From: Heterocephalus glaber
Taxonomy: Eukaryota > Chordata > Mammalia > Rodentia > Bathyergidae
Assembly: GCF_000247695.1 (NCBI RefSeq)
Contig: NW_004624855.1
Location: forward strand, 2,155,329 to 2,219,328
Length of the DNA stretch: 64,000 nucleotides
Direction: 5' to 3'
The translations under genes were made by a program, and so were the position numbers. Position 1 is the stretch's first letter, and each line of letters opens with the position of its first letter. The notes under the pieces are model-generated. The model was not told the DNA's origin. It did not search any database and worked only from the letters and a program-made list of their open reading frames with translations. Below, piece after piece: positions 1 through 11,387 of this stretch.

Positions 1-319
1 GGATGAGCATCATGCCCCTGACAGCACCATCCATGAGACCACATTTAAATCAGTGAATGGCACCTGGGGGGCAAAGTGACACCCCAGGGGTCTCTATTTG
101 AGCCAAAGATCCTGGGGCAGTCCCTCTGGTTTCTCCTATGCTGGGGGACTAGATGCCCAGCATGCACATCTTTTGCTGCTCCAACCCTTTCTGCAGTCTG
201 CCTCAGTGCTGCCCAGGAAGGAGGCTAGAGAGGTCATCTGATGGGAGATACTTGTCCACTACCAGGAAGTCATTACTTGGCTGGAGAAATTAGTAGGATA
301 CTATCTCCATTACACACCA

Positions 320-870
320 GGGGTGATCAAAATATACAATGAATGTTTGTTAAAATATTTATTACAATAAAAAACACATTGCCATTAATCAAGATACTCA
401 CCCTTGCTTCAAACACACTTATTCCATTGCTCTTGCCACTTTCTGAAGCAGTTCTGGAAGTCCTGTTTTTTGAGTATCTTTATGAGGTGTGATTTAAAAA
501 ATATACAGTGAATGCTGCTGCTGGGTGCCATCTGACAGGAAGGCAGGTTTGTAAAGACATTACAGTGTGTTCTCATCCACCTCATTCACATCTAGCACCA
601 TGCAACTTCTGGCAGTTTCTCAAAGTCAAAATGACCACGAAAGGGAAATGTTTTCAATCCATTCAGGACATCAAGTAAAGCATGACAATGCAACTAAAGA
701 TACTCAGAAAAGAGGGCTTCCAGCACCACTTCAGAAAGTGGCAAGAATAATAAGTGTATGTGAAGTGAGGGGGAAATATTTTGAGGAGGATTGATGGTCA
801 TGTATCTTTTAATGCAATAAATTTTAAAATTTAAATATTCACTGTATTTTCAATCATATAGAATAGATTC
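320..870. mobile_element. Mariner-type DNA transposon remnant, two outward-facing 3' halves
   Basis: The + strand around 565-790 translates, with frame breaks, into mariner transposase-like pieces: PHSHLAPCNFWQFLKVK, a decayed form of the family's PYSPDLAPxDFxLFPxLK motif, and further on a HHFRKWQE-like segment before a YFEED-like end. At 320-480 the same transposase end lies on the - strand. Both outer ends carry the same terminal words ('tcactgtattttcaatca' and, reversed, 'tcattgtatattttgatca'). It is a dead inverted pair, not a gene. It sits in an AGPAT4 intron. Confidence 0.7.
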
Positions 871-1180
871 TGCATATATCAACTCATGTGACAACCGAGG
901 CATCAGCCTTCTCTAGCCATCAGATTTGGGAGCCTTCCCATGAGGTGGGAGAGGTGAAATCAGACCTGGTATCAACAATGTCTTTGTGCCAGAGTCAGGC
1001 TCTTGCCTGACCCTGCCCAGGCCAGCCGAATTTCGGCTTCTATCCATCTACTTGCTTTCCCCATGTGAACATTGTTTAGGGTACCTAGCTAAAACCCCAG
1101 GATGGCCATCACTGTCACACTGAAACTGCAGCTGGCTGTCTGGTGTGGCCTCCCTTGCTAGCTGCCCTCTGCCTTTGCAG

Positions 1181-1256
1181 GCGGATTCCAATGGAAGACA
1201 TCCCAGATGATGATGACCAGTGCTCGGCCTGGCTCCACAAGCTCTACCAGGAAAAG
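1181..1256 (+). CDS. AGPAT4: AGPAT4 antepenultimate coding exon
   Basis: A 76-bp exon between acceptor 'tttgcag' and donor 'gtgagt'. It starts with the last base of a split codon, then 25 codons from RIPMEDIPDDDD to LYQEK. It ends in phase 0. This is the acidic cytosolic segment before the C-terminal membrane part. Confidence 0.95.
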
Positions 1257-4200
1257 GTGAGTGTATCAGAGCTTCAGTAATCTTTTTCATGCCACAGTTG
1301 TGGATGCACCATGTGGCCACTAGGGTCTGAGCATGGTAATAAGCCTTTCCTATCTGGTGAGATTTCATGGATCCGTTTTACTGGTGATCTTGCGGTAGAT
1401 GTTCTATTTGGCAATAGGGCAAAGAGCGTAGCAATATATATTTTTACAGGAGCTTTAAGGAAAGAATGAAGCTATTTTATGAGTATGGTGGACTAAAGAG
1501 GAAGTAACGGCCCAGCAGCGATGTTTTCCCACTGGTGGCCCTAAGGCAGAATGCTCCTGTGATGCTTTCTTTTGCAATAGACATGGTCTTAAATGCTTGT
1601 TTCAACAGGTTGGTTGACTCTCTGATCTAAAAACATCACCAAGATGGAGCCCTATGAGGATCACAGGGTCTTGGCTCATTTTGAGCCTATTTGTGGTTCA
1701 GCTCCACAGGGGTCCCTACCTGTTTTTTCCTCACTCTCATCAGGGCCTTAGCATTCACTGACTTCTCTTCAAAGGGACATACCTTTGGAAGCATTAGTCC
1801 AGAGTGTGCTCTGTCAGCTCCTGAGTGCAACAACCTGTGACCCCACAGTCCTTCATCATCTCTGCAGCCTTGAGAACCAGGTCCCCAGGAAGCTCCCAGG
1901 CAGCAGACAGGGATGGGTGGTGGTGGCTTGCCACAAGAGAATGGCCAAGAACTTATGTGTTGAAAGCCTGAATGACTGCAGCGTGTGATCTAAGCTGGGT
2001 CTGGGTAGGCCACTCAATAGGGCATCAGCTTCGGGCCAGATGCAGTGCAGCATTTCATCTCATTCTCCTACAACTGGTTTGGGAGGCAATCACCATCTTG
2101 TTTGACAGCCTGGGAGCCTGGCTCAGGCTGGGCACCTGCAGTCAGGTAGGTATGGCCTATGCCTGTCCCTCCTGCACACAGTGGTAGCTGCTTCTCTGTG
2201 TGACTCATAGGAAGGAGACAGCCAAGCACACTAAGACATGGTAGCTGTTTGCAAAGTACTTCCTGTAAGGTTCTGCCAGAACCAGAGCGGCCCCATTGGT
2301 CTCTGAGCTCTTCGAAAAGCGGGTCCTTCAGAGGGTCTGGCCACTGAGTGTAGAGTCATGTCTGAGGGTCCCCTCCTTTGCCCTCAGGATGCCTTTCAAG
2401 AGGAATACTACAGGACAGGAGTCTTCCCAGAGACCCCCAAGGTCCCCCCACGGCGGCCCTGGGCGCTGCTCAATTGGCTGTTCTGGGCCTCACTGCTGCT
2501 CTACCCCTTCTTCCGGTTTCTGGTCAGCATGGTTAGCAGTGGCTCCTCCGTAACTCTGGCCAGCTTCATCGTTGTCTTCTGTATGGGTGAGTGGAGGGCT
2601 CAAAGTGGGGCAGTGGTTCCGTCTGCTGCAGGGAAAGTGACTAGCATGGGCAGGGCAGAGGCAAGACCAAGCCCGGTGTAGGCCAGTGGACTCCCAGGGG
2701 ACTCCTAGGTGCCCGGGCTGGAAAGTCTTTCACAGTCTGCAAATGCAGCTTCTGACCAGACCTCCAGTTCTGTCTTCCCTTAGGATGGCAATGAAGTGGT
2801 TATACCCTACCCTTCTCCCCAGACAAGAGTCCTGTCCCATCCTCTGCAGACAGACCAGCTCCCTCAGATTACTCCCTCCTCTTCCCAGGGGAATCCCTAG
2901 CTGGAGCTCCAGCACTCTAGCCACCTCTCCCCTAAGTGCCTTCCCATGATGTGGGATGACTGACGTGGCAGACTGACATGGGATGGGGATGCTCAGTGAC
3001 TCTGTCTCCATTATCCGAAATGGCTTGGTTTGGCAGCATTTCCCACCACTGATGTTTCCTCTGCATGCTGAGCCTATGTGCATATTCCTGCTCCTTTCTG
3101 AGGTAGGGCTGTCAGGTCACTGTTCCTCTTTTGCTCCGTGCTTATTGGAGGTGAGAGAAATGGGAGCTGAATGTCCCTGTCCCCCAGAGGCTGGGTCTTC
3201 TCCTGGGGCTTTGGAGAGTGGGCAATCTGTCTGCTCTTCCAAGATGGAGTATGGCAGAGTCCAAGGATGCACAGCTTTGTGTGTGCTCTGCAGTTACTCC
3301 TGAGAAACAAAAAGATGCTCTGTGCTGTCAGAGACCCAAACCATACAAAAATACACAAAATGGAAAATATCTCAGGGCATAGCCTCCTGGGATCCAGTCC
3401 CCTGAAAGAATCATTCTTGACAGCCTGATATACACTGTTGCATTCTCAAACATCTATTCAGAGGTAAAGCCATGTAGGTGGAGTTTCCTTAACTCGATTT
3501 CCCCTAGTCAGTCAAGACCACCTAAACACATCACAAGACATAAACCTGTCTCCTGGGTCAAGCTAGCCAATTCTAGATTCTATGGTTCTAACAGGCAAAC
3601 TGGTTGTCATCCCTATAACAGGAACCACTATGGTCTTTTCTAAAAGAAAAGATAATTTTAAAGTTATGAAACTTAAAATAATACCCACTCCTTATAGAGA
3701 AAAAAATGTACAAGGATGGAGGGGAAGACACCTCACTTCCCAGAGACAGGATCAAGGAGCTCCTTGCCCCACCCCACCACCACCACCAAGTGCTTGGGTA
3801 GAGGCTGGCCAGGTCCTAGAAGCTCCAGCTGCCAGAGCCCCAGGAGGTTGGAGACATACCGTGGCTCTGCTTCGAACAGCAGGAAGGTTGACAAAGACCC
3901 TGCCCTCCCAGGGACAGACACAGCTCCTTAATAAAGAAGAGGCTGGCAGGGCAGGGGATTTAGCTCAGTGGTTTTGCTGCCTGCTGCGCAAGCGCAAGGG
4001 ACCGAGTTCAATCCCCGGTACCAAAAAAAAAAAAAAAAAAACCAAACCAAAAGAAAGGGCTCCGGGTGTGTACTGGGTGCAGAGCTGTCTCCCCTAGCCC
4101 CATACACTCATGCTGCATCACCCTCCAGCCTGAGACTTCCTGATTTTCACCAGAATGGCTTTATTTATGCCTCATTTCTCATACAGCCTTTGAGCAAGAG

Positions 4201-5216
4201 TCCACATTACACTCACCTCCTTATTCTCGGCAATATTTTCACTGCTAATGAGGTCTTACCTGGGAGTTCTAGGACTGGGACAGGTCTCCTCACTTTAATC
4301 AACCTATAGGTTCTGTGCATCCACTATGCTCCTGCCCTAATCTGCTCCAGGTGACCTGAGTGACAGAGCCTGATGCTAATGCTTTAACATAAACATCATG
4401 ATTTGGGAGACTTCATTAACTTACCTGTCCATTATTACATTTATCATAAATGGTGGTTGTGAGACCCCAGGATGGGGTACAGCATGAGTAACACATGGTC
4501 CCACCCAAGGAGCTTACCAAGCCTACCCTCTCCAGAGGGAGTAGCTCCCACAGCAACTTAAGCATAGCAGCTCCATTTTCCAGCTTCCTGGTGTTTCAAT
4601 AGGGACTGTCATAGTCTACATCCTCAGAGCAAAGGCATTCAGCGAGGGTGGGGACTTCACTCCCTGCTCCAATGCTCATCCCATGTTGGCATCTGGTTGG
4701 TCCTTGATATATACTTGATACTGGACCTCTTGCCCTTCCAGGCTTCTCGTATGTTCTCCATCCAGGTTCACTTCAAGTACCCTATAAACTCCCACTGGGG
4801 CTTTGCAGAAGAGTCCTCTTTGCTTGGGAATGGACATGGAAAACAAAGGAATTCTTTGCAGTCCTTGTAAGCAGTTGCATATGGCGTGCCAGATTCTGTT
4901 AACCTCCAGTGACCAAGAACGAAAGCCCAGCAGAGCAGCCTTGCTGTTCAGGTGTCACCTAGATAGACTATAAACCAGAGCTATGAAATGGCACCCCAAA
5001 TTAGCTGGCTCTCAGCCAATGCTTGTGACTTGCAGCCAGCTGCCTCTGCACGACTGTCATCGCACACATGGCCCTGGATCTTGCTGAAAATCCTAACTCT
5101 ACTCCTCCCTTGTCTCTGCAGCCTCTATGGGAGTTCGATGGATGATCGGCGTGACAGAAATTGACAAGGGCTCTGCCTATGGCAACAGTGATAACAGACA
5201 TAAGCAGAGTGACTGA
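1181..5216 (+). CDS. AGPAT4: AGPAT4, 3' part: three last coding exons (1181-1256, 2388-2586, 5122-5216)
   Basis: This is the C-terminal part of 1-acylglycerol-3-phosphate O-acyltransferase 4 (LPAAT-delta). The enzyme transfers an acyl chain to lysophosphatidic acid to make phosphatidic acid at intracellular membranes (known for the family). The three exons join in phase into about 123 codons. The product contains RIPMEDIPDDDDQCSAWL, KLYQEKDAFQEEYYRTG, PRRPW, two hydrophobic stretches (LLNWLFWASLLLYPFF and VTLASFIVVFCM), then GVRWMIGVTEIDKGSAYGN and a stop. I recognise this as the AGPAT4 C terminus. The acyltransferase signature (NHxxxxD) would lie in exons before position 1. The gene converges on MAP3K4, as in human. 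I see no frameshift or premature stop. AGPAT3 and AGPAT5 are the alternatives, but the tail sequence and the MAP3K4 neighbour favour AGPAT4. Confidence 0.95.
1257..2387 (+). other. AGPAT4 intron, no other feature seen
   Basis: Intronic sequence between two AGPAT4 exons. I recognise no repeat, RNA gene or further exon in it. Confidence 0.6.
2388..2586 (+). CDS. AGPAT4: AGPAT4 penultimate coding exon
   Basis: A 199-bp exon with acceptor 'ccctcag' and donor 'gtgagt'. It holds 66 codons plus one base, starting DAFQEEYYRTG. It encodes PRRPW and then two hydrophobic segments around NWLFWASLLLYPFF and SVTLASFIVVF, the C-terminal membrane hairpin expected of LPAAT-delta. Confidence 0.95.
2587..5121 (+). 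other. AGPAT4 last intron
   Basis: Intron before the terminal exon. It holds one ID-type SINE (3951-4041). The rest shows nothing I can name. Several open frames on both strands cross SINE or simple sequence and are not genes. Confidence 0.6.
3951..4041 (+). repeat. ID-type tRNA-derived SINE
   Basis: Matches the local family: 'ggggatttagctcagtgg' (Pol III A box), 'gagttcaatccccggtacc' (B box), then an A-rich tail of about 18 bases. Confidence 0.9.
5122..5216 (+). CDS. AGPAT4: AGPAT4 terminal coding exon with stop
   Basis: The acceptor is 'tctctgcag'. Two bases complete an Ala codon, followed by SMGVRWMIGVTEIDKGSAYG and a polar tail ending HKQSD, then TGA at 5214-5216. The 3' UTR follows. 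Its poly(A) site is not obvious to me: AATAAA-like words occur near 6060 and 7153, but neither is decisive. Confidence 0.93.
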
Positions 5217-8200
5217 CTCGGGGGTATGTTACCTCCAAAGGGAACCTTGGGGGAACTGGTGGCCTCTGCATAGCCTTCCTAGTTGGACACAATGATGGAG
5301 GCTGGGATGTGGAAGTCACAGCCTCTCCAGCCACAGAGTTTGCTCTCAGAATCAGATGGGGAGGAAGACGCTCTTAAATCTTTTTCCCGTGTGATTTAGT
5401 GGGTGTTGGTTTTCTTTCTTTTCAGTTGCACACACGTGTGTAATGGCTGTGCAGCTGTGTGAGCCTGGCCCTGTGACAGTGCAAAGGGTATATGGCTGCA
5501 GGGGAGGGCAGGGCTGGGGAACAGGAGGGACATGTTCCCCTCACCCTTTGGTGCTGCATCTTCTGTAACCCTTGATTGCCAGAGTGAAAAGCGCTTTAGG
5601 TAAGATGACTAAATTATGCCTCCAAAAACAAATTAAAGTGTTTGTCTGGGTCATCTGTGGTGTATGTATAGTCAGACCACTCCACCCTCCTGTTACCCGC
5701 TCCCCTGGGCTTGGGCATTCCAGAAGGCAGCAGTGATGGACTGAGCTCTTGGCAGGGCCTGTCGGGAGCCTGGGATGAGGTGGCCTGCACGAGATGGCTG
5801 CCCATTATAGGGCATGCCAACAGTGATGCCCCCTGGCAAGAACTGGATGTGAGGGCCCTGAAGCAGTGGGGGAAAGGCAGCAGGCAGGTGAGGGCAGGTG
5901 CTGGGAGACAGCTGAGTGCTTCCCTGTGATACCACACAGGGGACTCCCAAGGCAGGTCTGGTTCTATCTCACCAAAATAGAGTAGATCACTTAAGTCCTG
6001 AAGATCCACTCAACTCCCTAAAGAAGCTGATCTTAAAACTGAACGTGAGAAAACATAAAAATAAAGCCTATGCATTCTGTAGCTATTTGTGAGATGATCT
6101 TGCACCTCCTGTTCAGCTCAGGAGTGATGGCAGAAGCTGGATCCCTCAGAGCAAGCACGAGGTCATTGATAAAGATACTTCTCCCTTCCCCAGCATATAT
6201 GCTGGTGTGCAGCTGCCAAGGAGTTGGATCCTTCTGTGACTGGGTTCCCTGGGCTGTCCTCTTCTGAGCACCCACCAGGCTCCCATTTTACACCACTGAA
6301 GAGTTCTGCCTGTGTGGTTTTGGTAATGATGGTCAGTGGGGAGGACTTCTGCAGACTGTAGTCACCAACAAGGCCACATTCAAAACAAGGAGGGAAAAAA
6401 GGGCAGTGATGTTAACTATAAATACTGGGTAGTGTGTCCTCTTAGGCCGAGATGCTGATGACAGTGAACAGGTATCTTTCTCTTTGTGTGCAGCTATACA
6501 ATACCTGGTATAAATGTCCTATTTTGCTGTGGAGTTCACCAAACAGCTCACCAAAGGCACATCACACTCTGAGTCATGTTTTCAGGTGTTTGCTCCACTG
6601 AGTGTTTACTAGGCATGATAGATTTAGACAAGTCAAGGAGTTAAAAGAGGGCTAGAGCTCTCTCAGCTTATGGGACAATAATGTATCATCAATCCAAATG
6701 AATTTGAGTCTGCAGAAGTGGAAAAGGAACATATTCCAGTGTGCTTGTGGGACAGTATCAAAGAACCTGAGTATACACTCACTGGCATGGTGGTAATGGG
6801 CCCAGTGCATCTGCCCACCTGCCTAGAGCCCAGTGTGAGTACAGAACTCCACAGGCACAAGCCTGGGTGTGACTTTCGCAGACAGGCAGGGCACTCAGAG
6901 GTGCTAGGTGTGTGTGAGTGCCTGGCAGACTGACCTTGGATTCTAGGGACCTCAGTGAGGTCCTGAGGCAGGGGACCTCAGCTGGGGACCTGAGCGAGGC
7001 TGTTGGAGGGCCTGTCTTAGCCAGGTCATACGGTTCACCTGCAGACCTCAGTAGCTCGTGCTGTAAGATCCGGGCAAGTCATCCTACCTCTCAGGCCACC
7101 TCTTGTCTTGTCACAAGGGCCAAGAGACACACTTTGAGAATCCTAAAGCACTGAATAAATGAGATGAAGGACGAGAGAGCTGCCTCCATGTTGCCACTCC
7201 TCAAAACTGCTCAGCAATTACCTGGTGTTCATTTTTCTCCTTGTCATCTCCCATATGACAGATTATCTACATTCGAACACACACAGTCCCAATACCGGGG
7301 ACTTAAAAGGGGTTCCCAGATAGTCTATATTTTTCTTAACTGTTCTTGTAGTAAACAGGAGAAGCTAACAGGTTGTTTGCCAGTGCCCCTGGTGCCAGGT
7401 CAGAGAAATTCTAGGGAAGAGCTAAACAGTTGGTGGTTTTAAAAATTGCTTTAGGACTCAAGGGAATGTAGTGTGCTGGGGAAAAATCCTGACAGCTTTC
7501 TCATCAGTCATTTGAGATCTCTGTGGAGAAAATGTGCAGAGGAGACCTGATCCTGCTCCTCCCCTGGTGCCCCAGGAAGGAATCTCATCCTCTTCCCCAT
7601 ATCTAGCCCTGTACCTCAGGTCACTCGTCTGTCTCTTCAGCACGGAAAGGTTTTGGCCCCCAGGGTATTTATTTTTCTATGAAGTAAGAGCCCATAGAGT
7701 TTAAGCTACCCACTGTCCCTTAGGTACAGCCTCATGGACTGAGGGCTTCAAGACCTAATGTCTCTGTCTCCACAGAGCTCAGTTTAACGCTGCCAAGAAC
7801 CTGTTCTGTAATTCAAAGAGGCAGAGAAAATACCCATTTTTACTGAAATCTAGAGAGCAAGGCAGGCCATCTCCAGTGCCAAGGGCTTACCCTAGGCTCT
7901 GCAGCTTGCAGGCAGGGGTTTGATGTACATCCAAGATGCAAGCCCACAGAGACTTTCTCCCAGAGACACCAGTTTGGGGACTGGGACTGACTTGGCAACT
8001 GCTCTGATTAGCAGCTATGCAGGCAGAACTGAGGCTCTGTGTCTCTCATCCTATGGCTCTTTTATAGAGAAAAAGTTTTCATGGGGCCACATAGTAATAC
8101 TGCAATCTCTCTTAAACTGCTTTATTCTCTAAAAAAAAAAAAAACCACCTTGAAAAAGGAGCTGTTTTATAATTTTTAAGTATCAGCCTCTTCCTAATAT

Positions 8201-8373
8201 AGTCCCATATATGTGTTGGGAAGACAGTAATTAAAACATAAACGCTAATAACTCTGCTGCTAAAACTGGCTGTAAGCAGCTCTGGCCATTCTCCCATGGA
8301 GTGGAACAATGGTCTGGCCATCCTCAAGCAAAACAGAGTGGGTTCAACAGAGGCTTTAGAACATAACAAACAT
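5217..8373 (+). other. AGPAT4 3' UTR and downstream sequence, end not located
   Basis: About 3.1 kb after the AGPAT4 stop without a coding exon or a repeat that I recognise. It must begin as 3' UTR. The word 'gaataaatga' near 7153 is one possible poly(A) signal. Small open frames here have no start context or family resemblance and I do not call them genes. Confidence 0.5.
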
Positions 8374-8379
8374 GGACAA

Positions 8380-8500
8380 GCTGAGTGTAATGCTGCACAC
8401 CTGTGATCCTGGCCCTCTGAGAGGCTGAGACAGGACTGCGAGTTTGAACCTAGCCTCAGCAACTTAATGAGAACCTGTCTCAAGACAAAAAAAAAAAAAT
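8380..8500 (+). repeat. B1-like (7SL-derived) SINE
   Basis: Contains 'gctgcacacctgtgatcc', 'gaggctgagacaggac' and 'ctgtctcaagac' followed by an A-run, the layout of a rodent B1 monomer. Diverged copy. Confidence 0.8.
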
Positions 8501-10675
8501 TTTAAAAGACAAAAGTGAAGAAAAATGACCAATGAGAACTCTGTAGGTCAAAACAGGAGTATTACTCCAGTTTTTTCTAAAGCACTGTGCCAACTTTTCA
8601 CGTATTTACTAGGTAATGATGAAATGGGAAAACACATATTGTGGCTCAGCAAGTTTCCTAAGGGATCACAGACCATTTAGAGGAATACCTAGTGCCAGTT
8701 ATGCTGAAAGCACATGGAAGCTAGATGGACCACCCTGCTGCCTGCATGTATTTTAGGCCATCATGTCCACCCCAGCGCATCCAGGACACACTTGTCCAAT
8801 GGGACTCTCCATGTTACTAAGTGGTCACTCCTGTTGTCTCATTAGGTGTGTTCAGCCTCCATCACCAACTGTGGCTTCCAATGCCTTAGCTAGAGTAGTT
8901 CTTTCCAATAAAATGGAGCTAGCGTGAAGGAAACATGCCTGGGAATGTGTTGGCATTGTCCTTCCCAACCTCCTGGTTGATGAGTCACTCAGAGTGCAGA
9001 ATAAACCAAGCTGTGGTGACAGGTGCTGCCCGTCCGGACCAACTGTCCTGGTAGGCTTCTGGGCTCTTGTTTTGATAAATGCTCTTATTCAAAACAAAAA
9101 GAGTCTAGGGCAGTAATGGTGAAACTTTTAGAGCTTTCAATGATAACAAACATCCGGCTGCAGCACGCATGCCATAGGTTCATCACCGTTGGTCTAGGGC
9201 CAGCTGCTGAGTGGGAGGACTGCTGCAGCTGGGAGTGACTGGGCTAGGACAGCATCTAGCTTTTTGGACAGGAGGTGCCTGCAGACACCTACTTTGTTCC
9301 ACAGGTATGTTCAGTGGAGACCAGCACCTGGCTCTCAGACCTGGGATCTTCTTTCTCTCTGCCAACCATCACTAAGGGACTTCAAAACCAGACGCAGACT
9401 CCCTCTTTTCTGGATCCTTCTCCAGTGACATAGACATGGTGCCTGTGAAGATGAGCTGAAAACTATTCTCCTCTCAGTATGGTGATTTCCTAAAAATGCC
9501 TAGAGAGATTTAAATGCATATTACTTTTCCAACTATTGGGGGCGGGGGGCGATCCCACCTGTGGTAAACATACTGGAAAGGTCAGATCACAGTCTTCCTG
9601 AGCCATCAGTCCCTCTGCCCTAACCAGAACATAAAAAAAGCTAGGCTGGGTCAGCACAGAACCCGAAGCCCACACTGTGTGGCCACAACAGCCCGCTTAC
9701 CACCCGCAGCACCTCACACACCTTCCAGTGCTCCAGATTTTAAGCAAATCTAAATGAAAGCCAAGCAAGCACTGGAGGTGTTTTGTGGCCTTGGCCCATC
9801 ATGTGGCTTTGAAACACTGGATGAACTATTGAAGAGGAATAAAAGGATAAAGGATATGTCACTATCTACCTGGGCCCAGGACATCTGACACTTTTCAAAT
9901 CATTTGTCACCAACTGTTACAGTATTTATGAATCATTATCATTTTGGCACAAACCCATAGTTGGAAATATCACCTAAGTAGTGTGTGTCTCATTAGGGTC
10001 TCACCTCTCTGAAGGCATAGGAGGGCCCCTCTGTTCAGTGTCCAGTCCTGACTCCTCCATCAGGGCCCTTCTGGAACACTGGCTGTATGAAAGGAGCACT
10101 TAGAAGCCTCAACAACTGAATTTCAAGTCTTTAGATTCTCCTTCCTGCAGTAAAAAGAAGAACCTCTCTTAACAAAATTAGGAGAAAAAAAAAAAAAGAT
10201 ACATATGGTCAATACTTTGAAGCTGCAGAGTTACAAGTAGGAAGCTAAGCTTCTTGGAAAGGGCAAAATGGGCATTCCTTAGTCCCTGCAACCCTGCTCT
10301 AATTTAATGATAAAGCGGTGAACTGATTAAAAAGCATTTACTAAGAATCTACTAGATCTTTTCAGTAAACAGAAATATCTCCTAGGACTGGGTTGGTAAA
10401 GTTGTTCATTGGATAAGAATCATATAATTTTTACCTTTAATATTTTTTCCATGCAAAAATATTTTACATGCTGCAGTGGCTAGATCATTTTGAAATTTCT
10501 GCCATCTGTGCTTTCAATTTTAAAGAACTGAGTGGAATGAATACAAAGTTAGGGCTGCTGACTAATAAACACTTTAGATTTCTAAAATGAAATTATTACA
10601 AACATTACATTCTCTCCTTATAAGAGTTGTGATAAAAAAACTATGGTGGATATTTAACATTTTTCAAATTTTTAG
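8501..10675. other. Intergenic sequence with one small hAT-type element
   Basis: Apart from the ~80-bp element at 9111-9191 I recognise nothing here. A run of G at 9539-9549 and an A-run near 10185 are simple sequence. Confidence 0.5.
9111..9191 (+). mobile_element. ~80-bp hAT-type MITE, copy A
   Basis: The element begins 'cagtaatggtgaaac' and ends 'ggttcatcaccgttg', imperfect terminal inverted repeats. It is flanked by a perfect 8-bp duplication 'gtctaggg' (9103-9110 and 9192-9199). The core 'tagagctttcaatgata' is shared with four other copies in the window. No coding capacity. Confidence 0.8.
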
Positions 10676-11262
10676 AGTAAAAGACGTATTTTCATGAATC
10701 CCCTTCAAAGTACTTCCTCTGGCTTTGAACACACTTATCCCAATATTCTTGCAACTTACTGAAGCAGTCCTGGAAGTCCTCTTCATGAATGTCTTTTAGT
10801 TGGATTGTCACGTTGCCTTGATGTCCTATATTGATTCAAAGTGTTTACCTTTCATTATCATTTTGACTTTGAGAAAGAGCCAGAATTTGCACAGTATTAG
10901 ATCTGGTGAATAAGGTGGATGAAGACACACCATGTTTTTGACAGAATTGTCACATTTGCTCAATGAGAGGTGAACAAATAATATGGCTGTTTAAATAAAA
11001 ACTTTTATTATAGGGCCGGGGTTTAGCTCAGTGGTTTCGCCGCCTGCTACACAAGCCCAAGGACCCGAGTTCGATCCCGGTACCAAAAAAAAACCAAAAA
11101 AACTTTCATTACAGTAAAAGACACACTGCCATTTATCCTCCTCAAAAACTCCGTCTCACTTTGGACACACCCCATCATTCTTAGAAATGTGTCTTTTACC
11201 GCATTAAGCTTTAAAAAAAAAAAATTTTAACATTCACTGTATTTTTAGATCACCCCTTATAC
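10676..11262 (-). mobile_element. Mariner-type transposon remnant interrupted by a SINE
   Basis: On the - strand around 10868-10925 a decayed reading frame gives PYSPDLILCKFWLFLKVK, matching the mariner transposase catalytic-region motif PYSPDLAPCDFWLFPKLK. The right end (11190-11262) ends 'cattcactgtatttttaga', the same terminus as the 320-870 copy and again outward-facing. An ID SINE splits it at 11013-11101. Stops and gaps throughout: inactive. Confidence 0.75.
11013..11101 (+). repeat. ID-type SINE inside the mariner remnant
   Basis: Complete copy from 'gggccggggtttagctcag' to 'gatcccggtacc' and an A-rich tail. Flanking words 'aacttttattata' and 'aactttcattaca' are the likely target-site duplication, so it inserted after the mariner. 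Confidence 0.9.
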
Positions 11263-11307
11263 TCCACAGTACAATTGTTAGCTAGATCCTTGCCAGACAT
11301 CCTAGAC

Positions 11308-11387
11308 CAGTGGTGGTCAACCTTTTAGAGCTTTCAATGATACAAATAGCCAGCTGCAGCACACGTGCTGTAGGTTTGCCACCACTG
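11308..11387 (+). mobile_element. ~80-bp hAT-type MITE, copy B
   Basis: Starts 'cagtggtggtcaacctttt' and ends 'gtttgccaccactg', good inverted repeats. Flanks are 'tcctagac' and 'tcctagga', an 8-bp duplication with two mismatches. Confidence 0.75.

Noticed and set aside
567..794. 75-codon open frame on the + strand
   Set aside because: It lies within the mariner remnant, in the wrong frame for most of the transposase, and has no gene context.
3582..4097. 171-codon open frame on the + strand
   Set aside because: It crosses an ID SINE and its A-tail (poly-Lys) and lies inside an AGPAT4 intron.
5614..6009. 131-codon open frame on the - strand downstream of AGPAT4
   Set aside because: No family resemblance, overlaps other random frames, and lies in probable 3' UTR.
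8112..8483. 123-codon open frame on the - strand
   Set aside because: Its start lies in a B1-like SINE and it has no splice or family support.
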